NCBI GenBank assembly: GCA_035447925.1
Contig: DAOTHY010000001.1
Coordinates: 1-64,000 of the forward strand
Reading direction: 5' to 3'
Length of the DNA stretch: 64,000 bases
Source of the DNA: JASUTC01 sp035447925
GTDB taxonomy: Bacteria; Thermotogota; Thermotogae; MWEM01
Notes under the pieces: generated by a model
What the model was told of the DNA's origin: nothing
The model's database searches: none
Seen by the model: only the letters and a program-made list of their open reading frames with translations
Position numbers and translations under genes: made by a program
In this document: positions 49,803 through 59,329 of the stretch, piece after piece
Layout of the letters: each line of letters starts with the position of its first letter
Position numbering within the stretch: position 1 is the stretch's first letter

Positions 49803-50802
49803 AAAGAAAATGAAATTGGTTTTAGCCCCCATGGCCGGTGTCACAAACCGAGCCTATCGGCGGTTGATCAAAGAGATCAATTCCACTGCTGTGGATCACA
49901 TCTTTACTGAAATGATTAATGCTACTGGCGTTTCACGGCTTGACAATGGAACACTCAATCTCTTGCCCTCAAAAGAGGAAGTGTGTATTGTTCAGATTTA
50001 TGGTAATAATTCTCTTGATTTTGCAAAAGCAGCAGAATACATTCTGTCAAATTATGAAAATGTGTCTGGAATTGACATTAACGCAGCTTGTCCGGTGAAA
50101 AAAGTTGTTAGAAACGGATCAGGATCAGCATTGCTTCATGATCTGAAAAAACTTGAACAAATCATCATTGAGTTGAAAAAAGTCTTGTCCGGATCGGTTA
50201 AAAGTCTGAGTGTTAAGATCCGAAAAGGTTGGGAAGGGTATGAAAACTATCATGAGGTTATCGAGATGTGTGATAACCTGGGGGTTGATTTTGTCTCCAT
50301 TCACGGCAGAACAGTTGAGCAAATGTATAACGGTTGTGCTGATTTTTCAATTCTCGATTCGATTTCCTCTAATCATTGTGAAATCTTTTGGACAGGAGAT
50401 ATGTTTGATTTAGAATCTGTTAAAAGAATCTGCAACTTTCGAAATACGATCAGCGGGATACTTTTTGCCAGGGGTACATATGGAAACCCCTGGATCATCA
50501 ATCAGGCAAATGATTTCTTAAATGGACAAATCATTCAAAAGATCCGCTTGGAGGAAAAAATCAAAACGATTTCAAGGCATGTGGAACTGCTTTTGGATGA
50601 TTATTCTTCAGTCAAGGTGACTGGTCAATTGAAGCGATTTGTTGCCGGGTACACAAAGGGAATAAGGGATGCCAGGCAACAACGAAATGCCATTTTGCGA
50701 ATGGACGATCTTGATGGGATGGTAGATCTTTTAATTACCACCATTTCCGCTGACTATGAAGATGATGAAGATATATTGGTTACCTCGAAAATAAATTGGT
50801 AA
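49792..50802 (+). CDS. dus: tRNA-dihydrouridine synthase
   Basis: A 336-residue FMN enzyme that reduces uridines in tRNA D-loops. LAPMAGVTNRAYRRL is the N-terminal family signature, INAACPVKKVVRNGSGSAL carries the catalytic cysteine, SVKIRKGWE the basic loop, and SIHGRTVEQMYNG the FMN-binding histidine. Length and the DUS signature match the DusB group. It overlaps wecB and has CAGGAGAAAAGG upstream. Confidence 0.9.
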   Translation: MNAEKKMKLVLAPMAGVTNRAYRRLIKEINSTAVDHIFTEMINATGVSRLDNGTLNLLPSKEEVCIVQIYGNNSLDFAKAAEYILSNYENVSGIDINAACPVKKVVRNGSGSALLHDLKKLEQIIIELKKVLSGSVKSLSVKIRKGWEGYENYHEVIEMCDNLGVDFVSIHGRTVEQMYNGCADFSILDSISSNHCEIFWTGDMFDLESVKRICNFRNTISGILFARGTYGNPWIINQANDFLNGQIIQKIRLEEKIKTISRHVELLLDDYSSVKVTGQLKRFVAGYTKGIRDARQQRNAILRMDDLDGMVDLLITTISADYEDDEDILVTSKINW

Positions 50803-50863
50803 ATATCTTGCCATTTTTTTCCTTTTTGTAAGATAGAAAAAAAAAAATACCCTTTTTTTTGAG

Positions 50864-50869
50864 TATAAT
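50864..50869 (+). promoter_or_regulatory. Candidate -10 element upstream of ruvC
   Basis: TATAAT, with a poor -35. The transcript would start near 50876, almost at the foot of the hairpin that follows. Confidence 0.4.
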
Positions 50870-50881
50870 AAAATCAGGACG

Positions 50882-50916
50882 GGTTCGTTTCTCAGAATGG
50901 AGCGAGCCTTTTTTTT
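50882..50916 (+). terminator. Terminator or attenuator before ruvC
   Basis: GGTTCG (50882-50887) pairs with CGAGCC (50903-50908), and CTC with GAG inside, with a 3-nt bulge and AGAATG loop; eight T residues follow. It terminates dus transcripts and, because it sits just after a possible promoter, could also attenuate ruvC. Confidence 0.75.
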
Positions 50917-50925
50917 AGAGTCTTT

Positions 50926-51441
50926 GTGGGGAGTTGCGTTCTTATTCAGAATAATAAGATAACCATACTTGGGATTGACCCCGGTTATGGGCGAATCGGG
51001 TTTGGTGTGATTGGGTTGACAGGAAACAAATACAAACACATTGCCCACGGAGTTATTGAAACCTCAAAAAAGGAGAAACTTTCCTATCGGTTAAATGAAG
51101 TATTTGAATCTTTAAACGAGATAATCGACACATATAGTCCAGAAGAGTTGGCAATCGAACAATTGTTTTTTTTCAGAAATGTTACCACCGCTCTAGCAGT
51201 CAGTGAAGCCAGAGGCGTCATACAGTTGGCATCCTTTAGAAAGGGGTTATCGATCTTTGAATATACTCCTTTTCAGATTAAGTTGGCTATCACAGGAAAT
51301 GGAAGAGCTGAAAAAGGGCAAATGCAAAGAGTGTTGAAATTGTTTCTTGGATTGCAAACTACTCCTAAACCTGATGACGCAGCAGATGCATTGGCTGCGG
51401 CTATCTGTCATGCTAATTCAAGAAGTTCAGTAAAAAGATAA
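50926..51441 (+). CDS. ruvC: Holliday junction endonuclease RuvC
   Basis: A 171-residue (from GTG) resolvase that cuts Holliday junctions with RuvAB. The catalytic acidic residues are visible: the aspartate in ILGIDPGYGRIGFG, the glutamate in LAIEQLFFF, and the DDAADALAAAICH C-terminal pair. The start is uncertain. GTG 50926 has no ribosome-binding site, while GGGGAG (50928-50933) is placed 10 nt before an in-frame ATT (50944), an initiation codon known from infC. Starting at ATT would give 165 residues beginning with (M)QNNKITILGIDPG. RuvA and RuvB are not nearby. Confidence 0.85.
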   Translation: MGSCVLIQNNKITILGIDPGYGRIGFGVIGLTGNKYKHIAHGVIETSKKEKLSYRLNEVFESLNEIIDTYSPEELAIEQLFFFRNVTTALAVSEARGVIQLASFRKGLSIFEYTPFQIKLAITGNGRAEKGQMQRVLKLFLGLQTTPKPDDAADALAAAICHANSRSSVKR

Positions 51442-51492
51442 TCATTCTGTAGATGTCTAGTTTCAAAATAGATCAGTTTATTTGGAGGCATT

Positions 51493-54400
51493 ATGGTAAT
51501 TGAGATTGAGGAGATTGATATACCCATTGCAAAATTATTGAAAAGACTGGGGCTCGCAGATATGGAATTTGAGGGTATTATCAGCAGCGTTTCCTTTGAT
51601 TTTAGCGGGGAAGAAGAATACGGTACTCTTGTTGTGAATTGCGAGAATGACTCTCAACCTGATTCGATCGATATTATTTGCGATGCATTAAAGGCTTATT
51701 TTCACTGTGATTTGAAGGTCGTTACAAAGCAATCAGACCTTTCCCCCGCCAAAGAAACCGTACTGAGATGGCGGAAAATTTTGGAAATTTTAAATGGCAG
51801 TTTTTCATATGTAACCGATGCGGTTTATGTACAGGCAATATCCGAAAATATGGTTTGTTGCCATGTTCCCAATGCATTTATACTGAATAAAATGAAAAGG
51901 AATCACAGTAAATTAACTGAAGCGATTGAACAGGTTATTTTGAAAAAGGTTGAAGTGATATTTGCCTTGGAAGACACCCAAAATATTTCGGAAAGCGATC
52001 CATATAAACCGGAAACAAAAATGCTTGACATGCAGGAATATCAATCACTCATATCACCGACTTCTTTACCATCGCCCTTTCAAAAAAAGTTCGAAAAAGA
52101 GCCCCCGAAAACAGAATTTTCAGATAATCCAACTCCAATCTATCAGATGGTTTTTAATCGATCGGTTTTTACAATAGAGGGAGAGGTATTTTCCTTGGAA
52201 TACCGAGAAAACTCATCAGTGGCAACATTGGGATTGTATGATGGCACGGATTCTGTTAAATGCATTGCATTCCGTGATAGTGCAAAATGGTTGAATGAAC
52301 ATTCAAAAAACGGGACGAGAATCAAAGCAGTGGGGAAAGCCACTCTGGACACTAGAACTCAAAAACCTTCTTTTTTCATCGATCAGGCGAAACTAGCTGA
52401 AAAAAAAGAAGAGATCGTCGATGATGCGTCAGAAAAAAGGATCGAATTACATGCACACACACAGATGAGTGCTATGGATTCAATTTTGAAGATCGATGAT
52501 TACATCGAAACAGCAGCCAAATGGGGATGGGAAGCTGTTGCAGTCACCGACCATGGTGTGGTACAAGCCTTTCCGGATTTATACGAAAAATGTGTAAAAA
52601 AAGGAATAAAACCGGTTTTTGGAATGGAAGGCTATTTGGTGGATGTCACACCAATCGTTTATAACAAAGAATTGATTGATAGTGAAACCTTCAACCAACA
52701 TGATATGGGAAAACATGAATATGTGGTTTTTGATTTAGAAACAACAGGTTTAAGCCCCTTAAATGACCAGATCATCGAGTTTGGTGCGGTGAAAATAAAA
52801 GAGGGTCAAGTGATCGATACTTTTTCAACTTTGGTTAATCCAAAACGTCCAATTTCGAGTATAATAACGGAAATAACAGGTATCACAAACGAGATGTTAA
52901 AAGACAAATCGACGATTGAAGAAATCTTGCCGAAATTTTTACGATTTCTTGAAGGAAGTATTTTAGTTGCGCATAACGCCAACTTTGATTATCGATTTTT
53001 AAAGCAGCAAGTCAAGGTTGTTTTGAATCAGGATTTAAACCGTGCTTATGTCGACACACTTTCTCTTTCCAGATCTTTACTGAGTATTAAAAGCAATTCA
53101 TTGGATAAGGTAGTCAAGGCACTAAATCTTGAAGAATTTAATCATCACCGGGCATTAGATGATGCGGATATTACGGCAAAGGTGTTTCTATCATTGATGG
53201 AGATCGCTGAAAAGAGAGGAAAGAAAACATTATGTGATCTTGATTCCTTGAAAAGTGAAATGGATTTGAAAAAGCTTTTTGGAAAGGATATCACCATTTA
53301 TGTACTCAATGTGAAAGGGTTATTCAATTTGTATCGGCTCGTTACTGAAAGTCACATCAAATACTTTGGAAAAGGCGTTCCATTAATCCCGAAGGATGTG
53401 CTTTCACAAAACCGTGAAGGGTTACTGATTGGAACTGGAAGTCCAATGAGTGAGCTCGCTTCTGCTTATCGTTATGGTTACGATGAATCAGAGCTAAAAG
53501 AAATTGCACAATTCTATGATTTTATTGAAATCATGCCCCCTGATGCTTACACAGAGGTAGAAGAAGGTCTGAATTATGACAAAATGCTTCATATGTATCA
53601 GATTTTTTATCAACTAGGCGTTCATATGGGTTTGGATTGTATTATGAACGGGAACGTGCATTATCTTAAAGATGAAAACAAAAAACCCTGGTCGATTATG
53701 AAGATAAGCGAAAAGGCTTTAAGAAGACGAAACAAGAAATTTTCACCCGATTTATTTCAAGGGGTTCATTTACAAATGAGAACAACTCAACAGATGCTTG
53801 AAGTGGCTCAGAAGATAACGGGATCGATAGAAAAGGCAAAGGAGATTGTTATCGTTAATCCAAAGCGTTTAGTTGAAAAAATGGAAGATATCAAACCCAT
53901 CACTCGAAAGCTACACACGCCTGAAATGGATGGAGCGGATGAAAATATCAGAGAAATTGCCTATCAGAGGGTTCATGAAATATACGGAGAAAATCCTCCG
54001 GAGGAAGTTAAAAAACGGCTTGATTTCGAACTCGATGCCATCATCGGGAACGGCTATTCTGTTTTATACTTAATTGCTCAAAAAATCGTTAAAAGATCCA
54101 TGGAAGACGGTTATTTGGTCGGATCGAGAGGATCAGTAGGCTCATCTCTGGTGGCAACCATGTTGGGGATTACAGAAGTTAATCCTTTAGCACCTCATTA
54201 TGTTTGCCCTTCATGTAAAAAAACTGAATTTGCAAATTTTAAGGGGTGTTCATCCGGATACGATTTACCGGATAAGAATTGTCCCCTTTGCAATACAAAG
54301 ATGGTAAAGTTTGGCCAGGAAATACCTTTTGAAACATTTATGGGCTTTAACGGAAACAAAGTTCCTGATATTGACCTGAACTTCTCCGGAGAATATCAAA

Positions 54401-55788
54401 CCAAGGCACATAAATACATTGAAGAACTCTTTGGTTCAGATCATGTGTTTAAAGCAGGAACAATTAGTACGGTTGCCGATAAAACGGCATATGGCTACGT
54501 TCTTCGCTATGAAGAGGCTACCGAGCAGTCTATCAAAGATATTGAAAAAGAAAGAATAGCTCAGGAGATTGCGGGTGTCAAAAGAACGACGGGTCAGCAT
54601 CCGGGTGGTTTAATGATTGTTCCTAAGTCCAAACAAGTTTTTGAATTTACACCCGTTCAGCATCCCGCTAATGATAGGAATTCCGATGTTCAGACAACGC
54701 ATTTTGATTATCATTCCATCCATGATGACTTGGTGAAAATAGATGCCTTGGGGCATGATGATCCGACCTTTATGCGTTATTTGGAAAATATTACAGGAAT
54801 CAACCCACTGGATGTTCCCATGGATGATCATGAAACGATTGAAATCTTTTCGAGTCTTCGACCATTGGGTTTGAAAAAGGGAGATATACCGGGTGTAGAA
54901 AATGGTTCGTTGGGAATTCCAGAATTTGGGACAACATTTGTACGCAGTATGTTGCTGGAAACCCGCCCCAAAACTTTTGCTGATTTGGTGAGAATTTCGG
55001 GGTTATCTCATGGAACAGGGGTTTGGATTGACAACGCTAGGAACTTGATTAATGATAAAGTGGCAAAGCTTTCAGAGGTAATTGCCTGTCGAGACGACAT
55101 CATGAACATGCTTATTCACAGCGGCATTGAACATGTGAGGGCCTTTCAGATCATGGAGACCGTCCGAAAGGGGAAAACCTTAAAAGAAGAAGATGTTGAG
55201 ATAATGAAAAGGCACGGGATCAAAGACTGGTTTATGAAATCCTGTGAATCCATAAAATATCTGTTTCCCAAAGCTCATGCAGTGGCTTATGTTTCGATGG
55301 CTTTTAGAGTAGCTTACTTCAAAGTCCATTATCCGTTGGCATTCTACTCGACATATTTCACAGTCAAGGGTGGAGAATTCGATATTAATCTGATTCTAAG
55401 CGGACCAGAACAAATAAAGAACTGGCTGAAGGATCCTGAATCGCATACTGATGTGAGTAAACAAAAACTGACCGCTTCAAGGGTGGTTAATGAACTAGCT
55501 TTAGAGATGCTTTTAAGGGGATTCAAATTCTTACCGGTAAATATAAAAAAGTCAAGTATCAATCAGTTTGATATTGAAGATAATAAACTACGAATTCCAC
55601 TAAGCAGGGTCAACGGTTTGGGTGAACGGGTAGCACAATCGATTGTTTCGGAAAGAGAAAAGAGTGATTTCGTTTCTGTCGATGATTTTGGGCGGAGAAC
55701 GTTAGTTTCGGTTTCGACAGTCGATACTTTAAGAGAGATGACGGCTTTTGAAGGATTGCAAGAACATGCCCAATATTCTTTATTTTAA
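51493..55788 (+). CDS. polC: DNA polymerase III, PolC-type alpha subunit
   Basis: A 1431-residue replicative polymerase with built-in proofreading, typical of Firmicutes and Thermotogota. In order: an N-terminal region with an OB fold (about 220-310), the PHP domain start (ELHAHTQMSAMDS, about 317), the inserted DEDDh exonuclease (VFDLETTGLSPL, about 411; HNANFDYRFL; HHRALDDAD), the rest of PHP, a four-cysteine zinc knuckle (CPSC at about 904 and CPLC), and the polymerase core with PDIDLNFSG (about 957). The C-terminal end QYSLF resembles a beta-clamp binding motif. ATG with GGAGGCATT upstream. The length is like that of the family. Confidence 0.95.
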   Translation: MVIEIEEIDIPIAKLLKRLGLADMEFEGIISSVSFDFSGEEEYGTLVVNCENDSQPDSIDIICDALKAYFHCDLKVVTKQSDLSPAKETVLRWRKILEILNGSFSYVTDAVYVQAISENMVCCHVPNAFILNKMKRNHSKLTEAIEQVILKKVEVIFALEDTQNISESDPYKPETKMLDMQEYQSLISPTSLPSPFQKKFEKEPPKTEFSDNPTPIYQMVFNRSVFTIEGEVFSLEYRENSSVATLGLYDGTDSVKCIAFRDSAKWLNEHSKNGTRIKAVGKATLDTRTQKPSFFIDQAKLAEKKEEIVDDASEKRIELHAHTQMSAMDSILKIDDYIETAAKWGWEAVAVTDHGVVQAFPDLYEKCVKKGIKPVFGMEGYLVDVTPIVYNKELIDSETFNQHDMGKHEYVVFDLETTGLSPLNDQIIEFGAVKIKEGQVIDTFSTLVNPKRPISSIITEITGITNEMLKDKSTIEEILPKFLRFLEGSILVAHNANFDYRFLKQQVKVVLNQDLNRAYVDTLSLSRSLLSIKSNSLDKVVKALNLEEFNHHRALDDADITAKVFLSLMEIAEKRGKKTLCDLDSLKSEMDLKKLFGKDITIYVLNVKGLFNLYRLVTESHIKYFGKGVPLIPKDVLSQNREGLLIGTGSPMSELASAYRYGYDESELKEIAQFYDFIEIMPPDAYTEVEEGLNYDKMLHMYQIFYQLGVHMGLDCIMNGNVHYLKDENKKPWSIMKISEKALRRRNKKFSPDLFQGVHLQMRTTQQMLEVAQKITGSIEKAKEIVIVNPKRLVEKMEDIKPITRKLHTPEMDGADENIREIAYQRVHEIYGENPPEEVKKRLDFELDAIIGNGYSVLYLIAQKIVKRSMEDGYLVGSRGSVGSSLVATMLGITEVNPLAPHYVCPSCKKTEFANFKGCSSGYDLPDKNCPLCNTKMVKFGQEIPFETFMGFNGNKVPDIDLNFSGEYQTKAHKYIEELFGSDHVFKAGTISTVADKTAYGYVLRYEEATEQSIKDIEKERIAQEIAGVKRTTGQHPGGLMIVPKSKQVFEFTPVQHPANDRNSDVQTTHFDYHSIHDDLVKIDALGHDDPTFMRYLENITGINPLDVPMDDHETIEIFSSLRPLGLKKGDIPGVENGSLGIPEFGTTFVRSMLLETRPKTFADLVRISGLSHGTGVWIDNARNLINDKVAKLSEVIACRDDIMNMLIHSGIEHVRAFQIMETVRKGKTLKEEDVEIMKRHGIKDWFMKSCESIKYLFPKAHAVAYVSMAFRVAYFKVHYPLAFYSTYFTVKGGEFDINLILSGPEQIKNWLKDPESHTDVSKQKLTASRVVNELALEMLLRGFKFLPVNIKKSSINQFDIEDNKLRIPLSRVNGLGERVAQSIVSEREKSDFVSVDDFGRRTLVSVSTVDTLREMTAFEGLQEHAQYSLF

Positions 55789-55800
55789 TGGAGGAAAGAG

Positions 55801-56274
55801 ATGACAGAGAAAATCAAAATAGGCAAAAAGAAGCATATTGCCTTGATCGCACATGATTACAGAAAGAAAGATTTGATTGAATGGGTTCTTTATAACAGGG
55901 GAACACTCTCCACACACCATTTATATGGTACAGGAACTACCGGAAGTTTGATCGAAGAAAAAATTGGTCTTCCGGTTAAAACCTTTAAAAGTGGTCCGCT
56001 TGGTGGAGATCAACAAATAGGAGCTAAAATTGCTGAAGGCGTGATTGATTGTCTCATCTTTTTTTGGGATCCTCTTTCGCCTCATTCTCACGATGTGGAT
56101 GTCAAGGCTCTATTGAGGATTGCAACTGTTTATAACATTCCCGTTGCAACCAATCGGGCAACAGCGGATTTCTTAATCAGTTCTCCTTTGCTGGAAGAAA
56201 TTTATGAAAGGAACTTGTACGATTATCAAGCGAGGCATCGAAAGGAGACTTTAAGAGCTTTAGAAGAAGAATGA
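55801..56274 (+). CDS. mgsA: Methylglyoxal synthase
   Basis: A 157-residue enzyme turning dihydroxyacetone phosphate into methylglyoxal and phosphate, a glycolytic bypass. The catalytic aspartate is D70 in KSGPLGGDQQIGA and the histidine H97 in PHSHDVDVKALLR, matching D71 and H98 of the E. coli enzyme; the phosphate-binding GTGTTGSLI loop is also present. It starts 12 nt after polC with a ribosome-binding site in the polC stop region (GGAGGAAAG), so the two may share a transcript. Confidence 0.93.
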   Translation: MTEKIKIGKKKHIALIAHDYRKKDLIEWVLYNRGTLSTHHLYGTGTTGSLIEEKIGLPVKTFKSGPLGGDQQIGAKIAEGVIDCLIFFWDPLSPHSHDVDVKALLRIATVYNIPVATNRATADFLISSPLLEEIYERNLYDYQARHRKETLRALEEE

Positions 56275-56541
56275 CCATGCAATCGTTTGCAAGCTTTTGA
56301 TGTTATCTATTAGTTTTTGAATCAAGCGAAAGACTTGAATGAATATTGAGTCAAAAGGGTTAAAAATTGAAGCGATTCATTTAAGGAAAAGAAAAAAATG
56401 AAGGCTTGAGTAATATTTGATAGCAGAGCGGATTTCAATATGTTATAATAACTCGGGAAAAACTGAAAATCGACAAATGTCCATGGGCTGTCTTTTTTTT
56501 TATCAGCTTGTGAATTGAATCACGAATCGGAGGTGTTGCTG
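56275..56541. promoter_or_regulatory. Leader region of the NuoEF operon
   Basis: 267 bases without a gene. It contains an extended -10 promoter (TGTTATAAT, 56441-56449) and, in the transcript, a weak GACA/TGTC pairing (56472-56492) just before a run of nine T residues, which could act as an attenuator. A CAAG/CTTG hairpin lies near 56323-56340. No RNA gene is recognised. Confidence 0.5.
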
Positions 56542-57042
56542 TTGTCAACAGGTGAATCACATGTCGTATGTGCAGAACACAATGAGCTTTTCAATGCACT
56601 TGACACGTTTATTGAAGAAGTAAAAGATAAACCCGGAGTACTGATTGAAGTATTACACAAAGCACAAGAGATGTTCGGGTATTTACCGCCAGAGGTTCAA
56701 AGTTATGTGGCAAAGAAACTAAATCTTCCAGAAAGCCAGGTGTATGGTGTTGTTACGTTTTATAATTTCTTCACCATGAAGCCCAGGGGCAAACATCAGA
56801 TCAAGATTTGTCTCGGTACTGCATGCTATGTAAAAGGTGCAGATAAAGTATTGGACAGATTTAAGGAAGAATTAAAAGTTGACATGGATGAAGTCACTGA
56901 AGACGGGAATTTTTCATTGCATGGTGTGAGGTGTCTTGGGGCATGTTCAATGGCACCTGTTGTGCTTATTGGTGAAAAAGATTTTTATGGAAAAGTTACG
57001 GCAAATGAAATACCAAAGATATTGAAGAAATACAGGGGGTGA
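56542..57042 (+). CDS. NuoE-like [2Fe-2S] subunit 1 (HydC-like)
   Basis: A 166-residue thioredoxin-fold [2Fe-2S] protein of the complex I 24-kDa/HydC group. The four ligands are visible in CLGTACYVKGADK and RCLGACSMAPV. It would pass electrons to the NuoF-type NADH-binding subunit encoded two genes downstream. The start is TTG 56542, decided by GGAGG at 56529-56533; upstream in-frame codons are closer than normal spacing. First of a three-gene unit. Confidence 0.85.
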   Translation: MSTGESHVVCAEHNELFNALDTFIEEVKDKPGVLIEVLHKAQEMFGYLPPEVQSYVAKKLNLPESQVYGVVTFYNFFTMKPRGKHQIKICLGTACYVKGADKVLDRFKEELKVDMDEVTEDGNFSLHGVRCLGACSMAPVVLIGEKDFYGKVTANEIPKILKKYRG

Positions 57043-57048
57043 ATGTGA

Positions 57049-57426
57049 ATGGCAAAGATCAAGAGTTTAGATGAGTTGATGAAAATAAAAGAAAAGGCCG
57101 TTAAAGAAATTCAGATGAGGGATACCGAGAAAAAAGGTAAAATTATTGTAGCAATGGGAACCTGTGGTATAGCAGCCGGGGCAAAAGAGACGCTTCAGGC
57201 GGTTGTTAATGAATTGGAAAAGAACGGTATCAATGATGTATCCGTTGTACAATCGGGATGCATGGGATTATGTGATGTGGAACCTACCGTTGAAGTTATT
57301 ATGGAAGGCAGCGATCCTATCATTTATGGTCATGTTTCACCCGAACAGGTGACAAGAATTGTTGATCAGCATGTTAAAAACGGAAAAGTTGTCAGTGATT
57401 TGCTTGTTAGAAAGGGCGAAATCTGA
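57049..57426 (+). CDS. Small thioredoxin-like [2Fe-2S] ferredoxin-type protein (HndB/HydD-like)
   Basis: A 125-residue protein found between NuoE and NuoF genes of NAD-reducing hydrogenases. The thioredoxin-fold ferredoxin sequence MGTCGIAAGAKE and SGCMGLCDVEPTVEV is visible. I count only three cysteines, in GTCGIAAGA and SGCMGLC; four are expected for a standard [2Fe-2S] site of this type, so the fourth ligand is missing or not a cysteine. It lies 6 nt after nuoE. Confidence 0.78.
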   Translation: MAKIKSLDELMKIKEKAVKEIQMRDTEKKGKIIVAMGTCGIAAGAKETLQAVVNELEKNGINDVSVVQSGCMGLCDVEPTVEVIMEGSDPIIYGHVSPEQVTRIVDQHVKNGKVVSDLLVRKGEI

Positions 57427-57455
57427 TCTGAAAAATGATTGCGAGGTGAGTGGAG

Positions 57456-59255
57456 TTGCCGGTTGCAACTAATACAATATTAATGTGTGCTGGTGGAGGG
57501 TGTATATCCTCCGGAGAAGAGAGTTGTTTACAAGCGCTGCAAAAAGCTGTTGAAAAATATTCGCTTCAGGAAGTTGTCAAAATAGTAGAAACAGGTTGTA
57601 TGGGAATGTGTGATGCAGGCCCTTTGATGGTCATCTATCCGGAAGGAGTTTATTATCAAAAGTTGACTGCTGAGGATGTTGAAAAAATTGTGTCCGAACA
57701 CATTCTCAAAGGCAGAATAGTAGAGGAAAAATTATTGGATAATCCAATATCCAGTTTAAAAACACAAAATCCATACGATGATCATCCTTTCTTCACTAGA
57801 CAGGTGAAAATAGCTACCCGAAATATGGGAATTGTAGACCCGATGAAAATTGAAGAGTATATTGCCCATGACGGGTATTTTGCTCTCCAAAAAGCCCTTT
57901 CCATGAAGCCTGAAGAAATTATTGCCGAGCTTAAAGAGAGTGGACTCAGAGGACGCGGAGGCGCAGGTTTTCCTACATGGCTGAAATGGGACTTAACTAG
58001 AAAAGTGCCGGGAGATGAGAAGTACGTTCTTTGTAATGCTGATGAGGGAGATCCGGGTGCATTTATGGATCGTTCCATATTGGAAGGCGATCCCCACTCT
58101 ATTTTGGAAGCCATGGCTATTGCCGGTTATACCATAGGAGCAAGTAAAGGTTATATTTATATCAGAGCCGAATACCCCCTTGCGATTGAAAGGTTAAGGG
58201 AAGGGATCGAACAGGCAAAAGAATTGGGTTTATTTGGCGAGAACATCATGGGATCCGATTTTTCTTTTGATTTAGAGATAAGAATGGGTGCCGGGGCATT
58301 TGTCTGCGGTGAGGAAACGGCTTTGATTGAATCCATAGAGGGCAAAAGAGGTCAACCAAGGGTTAAGCCTCCATTTCCAGCACAAGTTGGCGTATGGGGC
58401 AAGCCTACGCTCAACAATAATGTAGAAACTTATGCCAATATTCCACCGATTTTGACAAAAGGTGCCAAATGGTTCTCCAGTATTGGAACGCCAACAAGTA
58501 AAGGAACAAAGGTGTTTTGCTTAGCTGGAAAGGTCAAAAATACAGGCTTGGTGGAAGTCCCAATTGGAATCACACTTAGAGAAATTGTATACGATATTGG
58601 TGGCGGCATTCCTAATGGAAAAGAGTTCAAAGCTGTTCAAACGGGCGGTCCCAGTGGTGGATGTATTCCAAAGGAGCATTTGGATACGCCAATTGATTAT
58701 GAGACACTCAAAGAATTGGGAACCATGATGGGCTCCGGTGGGATGATATTCATGGATGAGGACACCTGTATGGTGGATGTTGCCAAATATTTCCTCGATT
58801 TTTCAGTAGAAGAATCATGTGGAAAATGTTTGCCTTGCCGTGAAGGAAACAGGGTGATGTTGGATATGCTGGAAAAGATTACTCAAGGCGAAGGAGAAGA
58901 AGGTGATATTGAGAAATTGATCGAATTAGGAAAAAATATCATGGATACTTCTCTATGTGGATTAGGACAATCATCGCCTCAGCCAGTAATCTCAACCATA
59001 AGATATTTCAGAGATGAATATGAGGCACACATCAAGGAAAAAAGATGTCCTGCAAAGGTTTGTAAGCCGTTGATCAGATATGTCATCGATCCTGAAAAAT
59101 GTGTGGGCTGTACGGCTTGTTCAAGAGTGTGTCCTGTTAGTGCCATTAGTGGTGAAGTTAAAAAGGTACATGATATCGATAGCGATGTTTGTACAAGATG
59201 CGGCAGTTGTATTCAGGTATGTCGTTTTGGTGCAATCAGTATCGTATCACCATAA
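57456..59255 (+). CDS. NuoF-like NADH-binding flavoprotein 1, with ferredoxin domains (HydB-like)
   Basis: A 599-residue protein. An N-terminal thioredoxin-like [2Fe-2S] domain has C11, C16 (CAGGGC), C48 and C52. Then comes the NuoF core with FMN site GRGGAGFPTWLKW, NAD site NADEGDPGAFMDRSILEGD, and [4Fe-4S] ligands SCGKCLPC and SLCGLG. The C-terminus has two [4Fe-4S] ferredoxin motifs (CVGCTACSRVCP, CTRCGSCIQVC). This is the architecture of HydB in bifurcating [FeFe] hydrogenases, but no HydA is nearby. TTG 57456 is preferred because GAGGTG (57443-57448) lies 7 nt upstream; GTG 57450 is possible. Confidence 0.88.
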   Translation: MPVATNTILMCAGGGCISSGEESCLQALQKAVEKYSLQEVVKIVETGCMGMCDAGPLMVIYPEGVYYQKLTAEDVEKIVSEHILKGRIVEEKLLDNPISSLKTQNPYDDHPFFTRQVKIATRNMGIVDPMKIEEYIAHDGYFALQKALSMKPEEIIAELKESGLRGRGGAGFPTWLKWDLTRKVPGDEKYVLCNADEGDPGAFMDRSILEGDPHSILEAMAIAGYTIGASKGYIYIRAEYPLAIERLREGIEQAKELGLFGENIMGSDFSFDLEIRMGAGAFVCGEETALIESIEGKRGQPRVKPPFPAQVGVWGKPTLNNNVETYANIPPILTKGAKWFSSIGTPTSKGTKVFCLAGKVKNTGLVEVPIGITLREIVYDIGGGIPNGKEFKAVQTGGPSGGCIPKEHLDTPIDYETLKELGTMMGSGGMIFMDEDTCMVDVAKYFLDFSVEESCGKCLPCREGNRVMLDMLEKITQGEGEEGDIEKLIELGKNIMDTSLCGLGQSSPQPVISTIRYFRDEYEAHIKEKRCPAKVCKPLIRYVIDPEKCVGCTACSRVCPVSAISGEVKKVHDIDSDVCTRCGSCIQVCRFGAISIVSP

Positions 59256-59266
59256 TTAAGAATAGA

Positions 59267-59300
59267 GAAGGCTGATTATTAAATCAGCCTTCGAGTTTTT
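59267..59300 (+). terminator. Terminator between the two NuoEF modules
   Basis: Ten-base arms GAAGGCTGAT and ATCAGCCTTC around TATTAA, then GAG and five T residues. Confidence 0.85.
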
Positions 59301-59329
59301 GAAATAATTGATCATCAGGGGGTGTGATA

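Noticed and set aside
56472..56501. GACA/TGTC pairing followed by nine T residues before the first NuoE gene as a terminator
   Set aside because: The stem is only four base pairs; mentioned in the leader entry as a possible attenuator but not annotated as a terminator.
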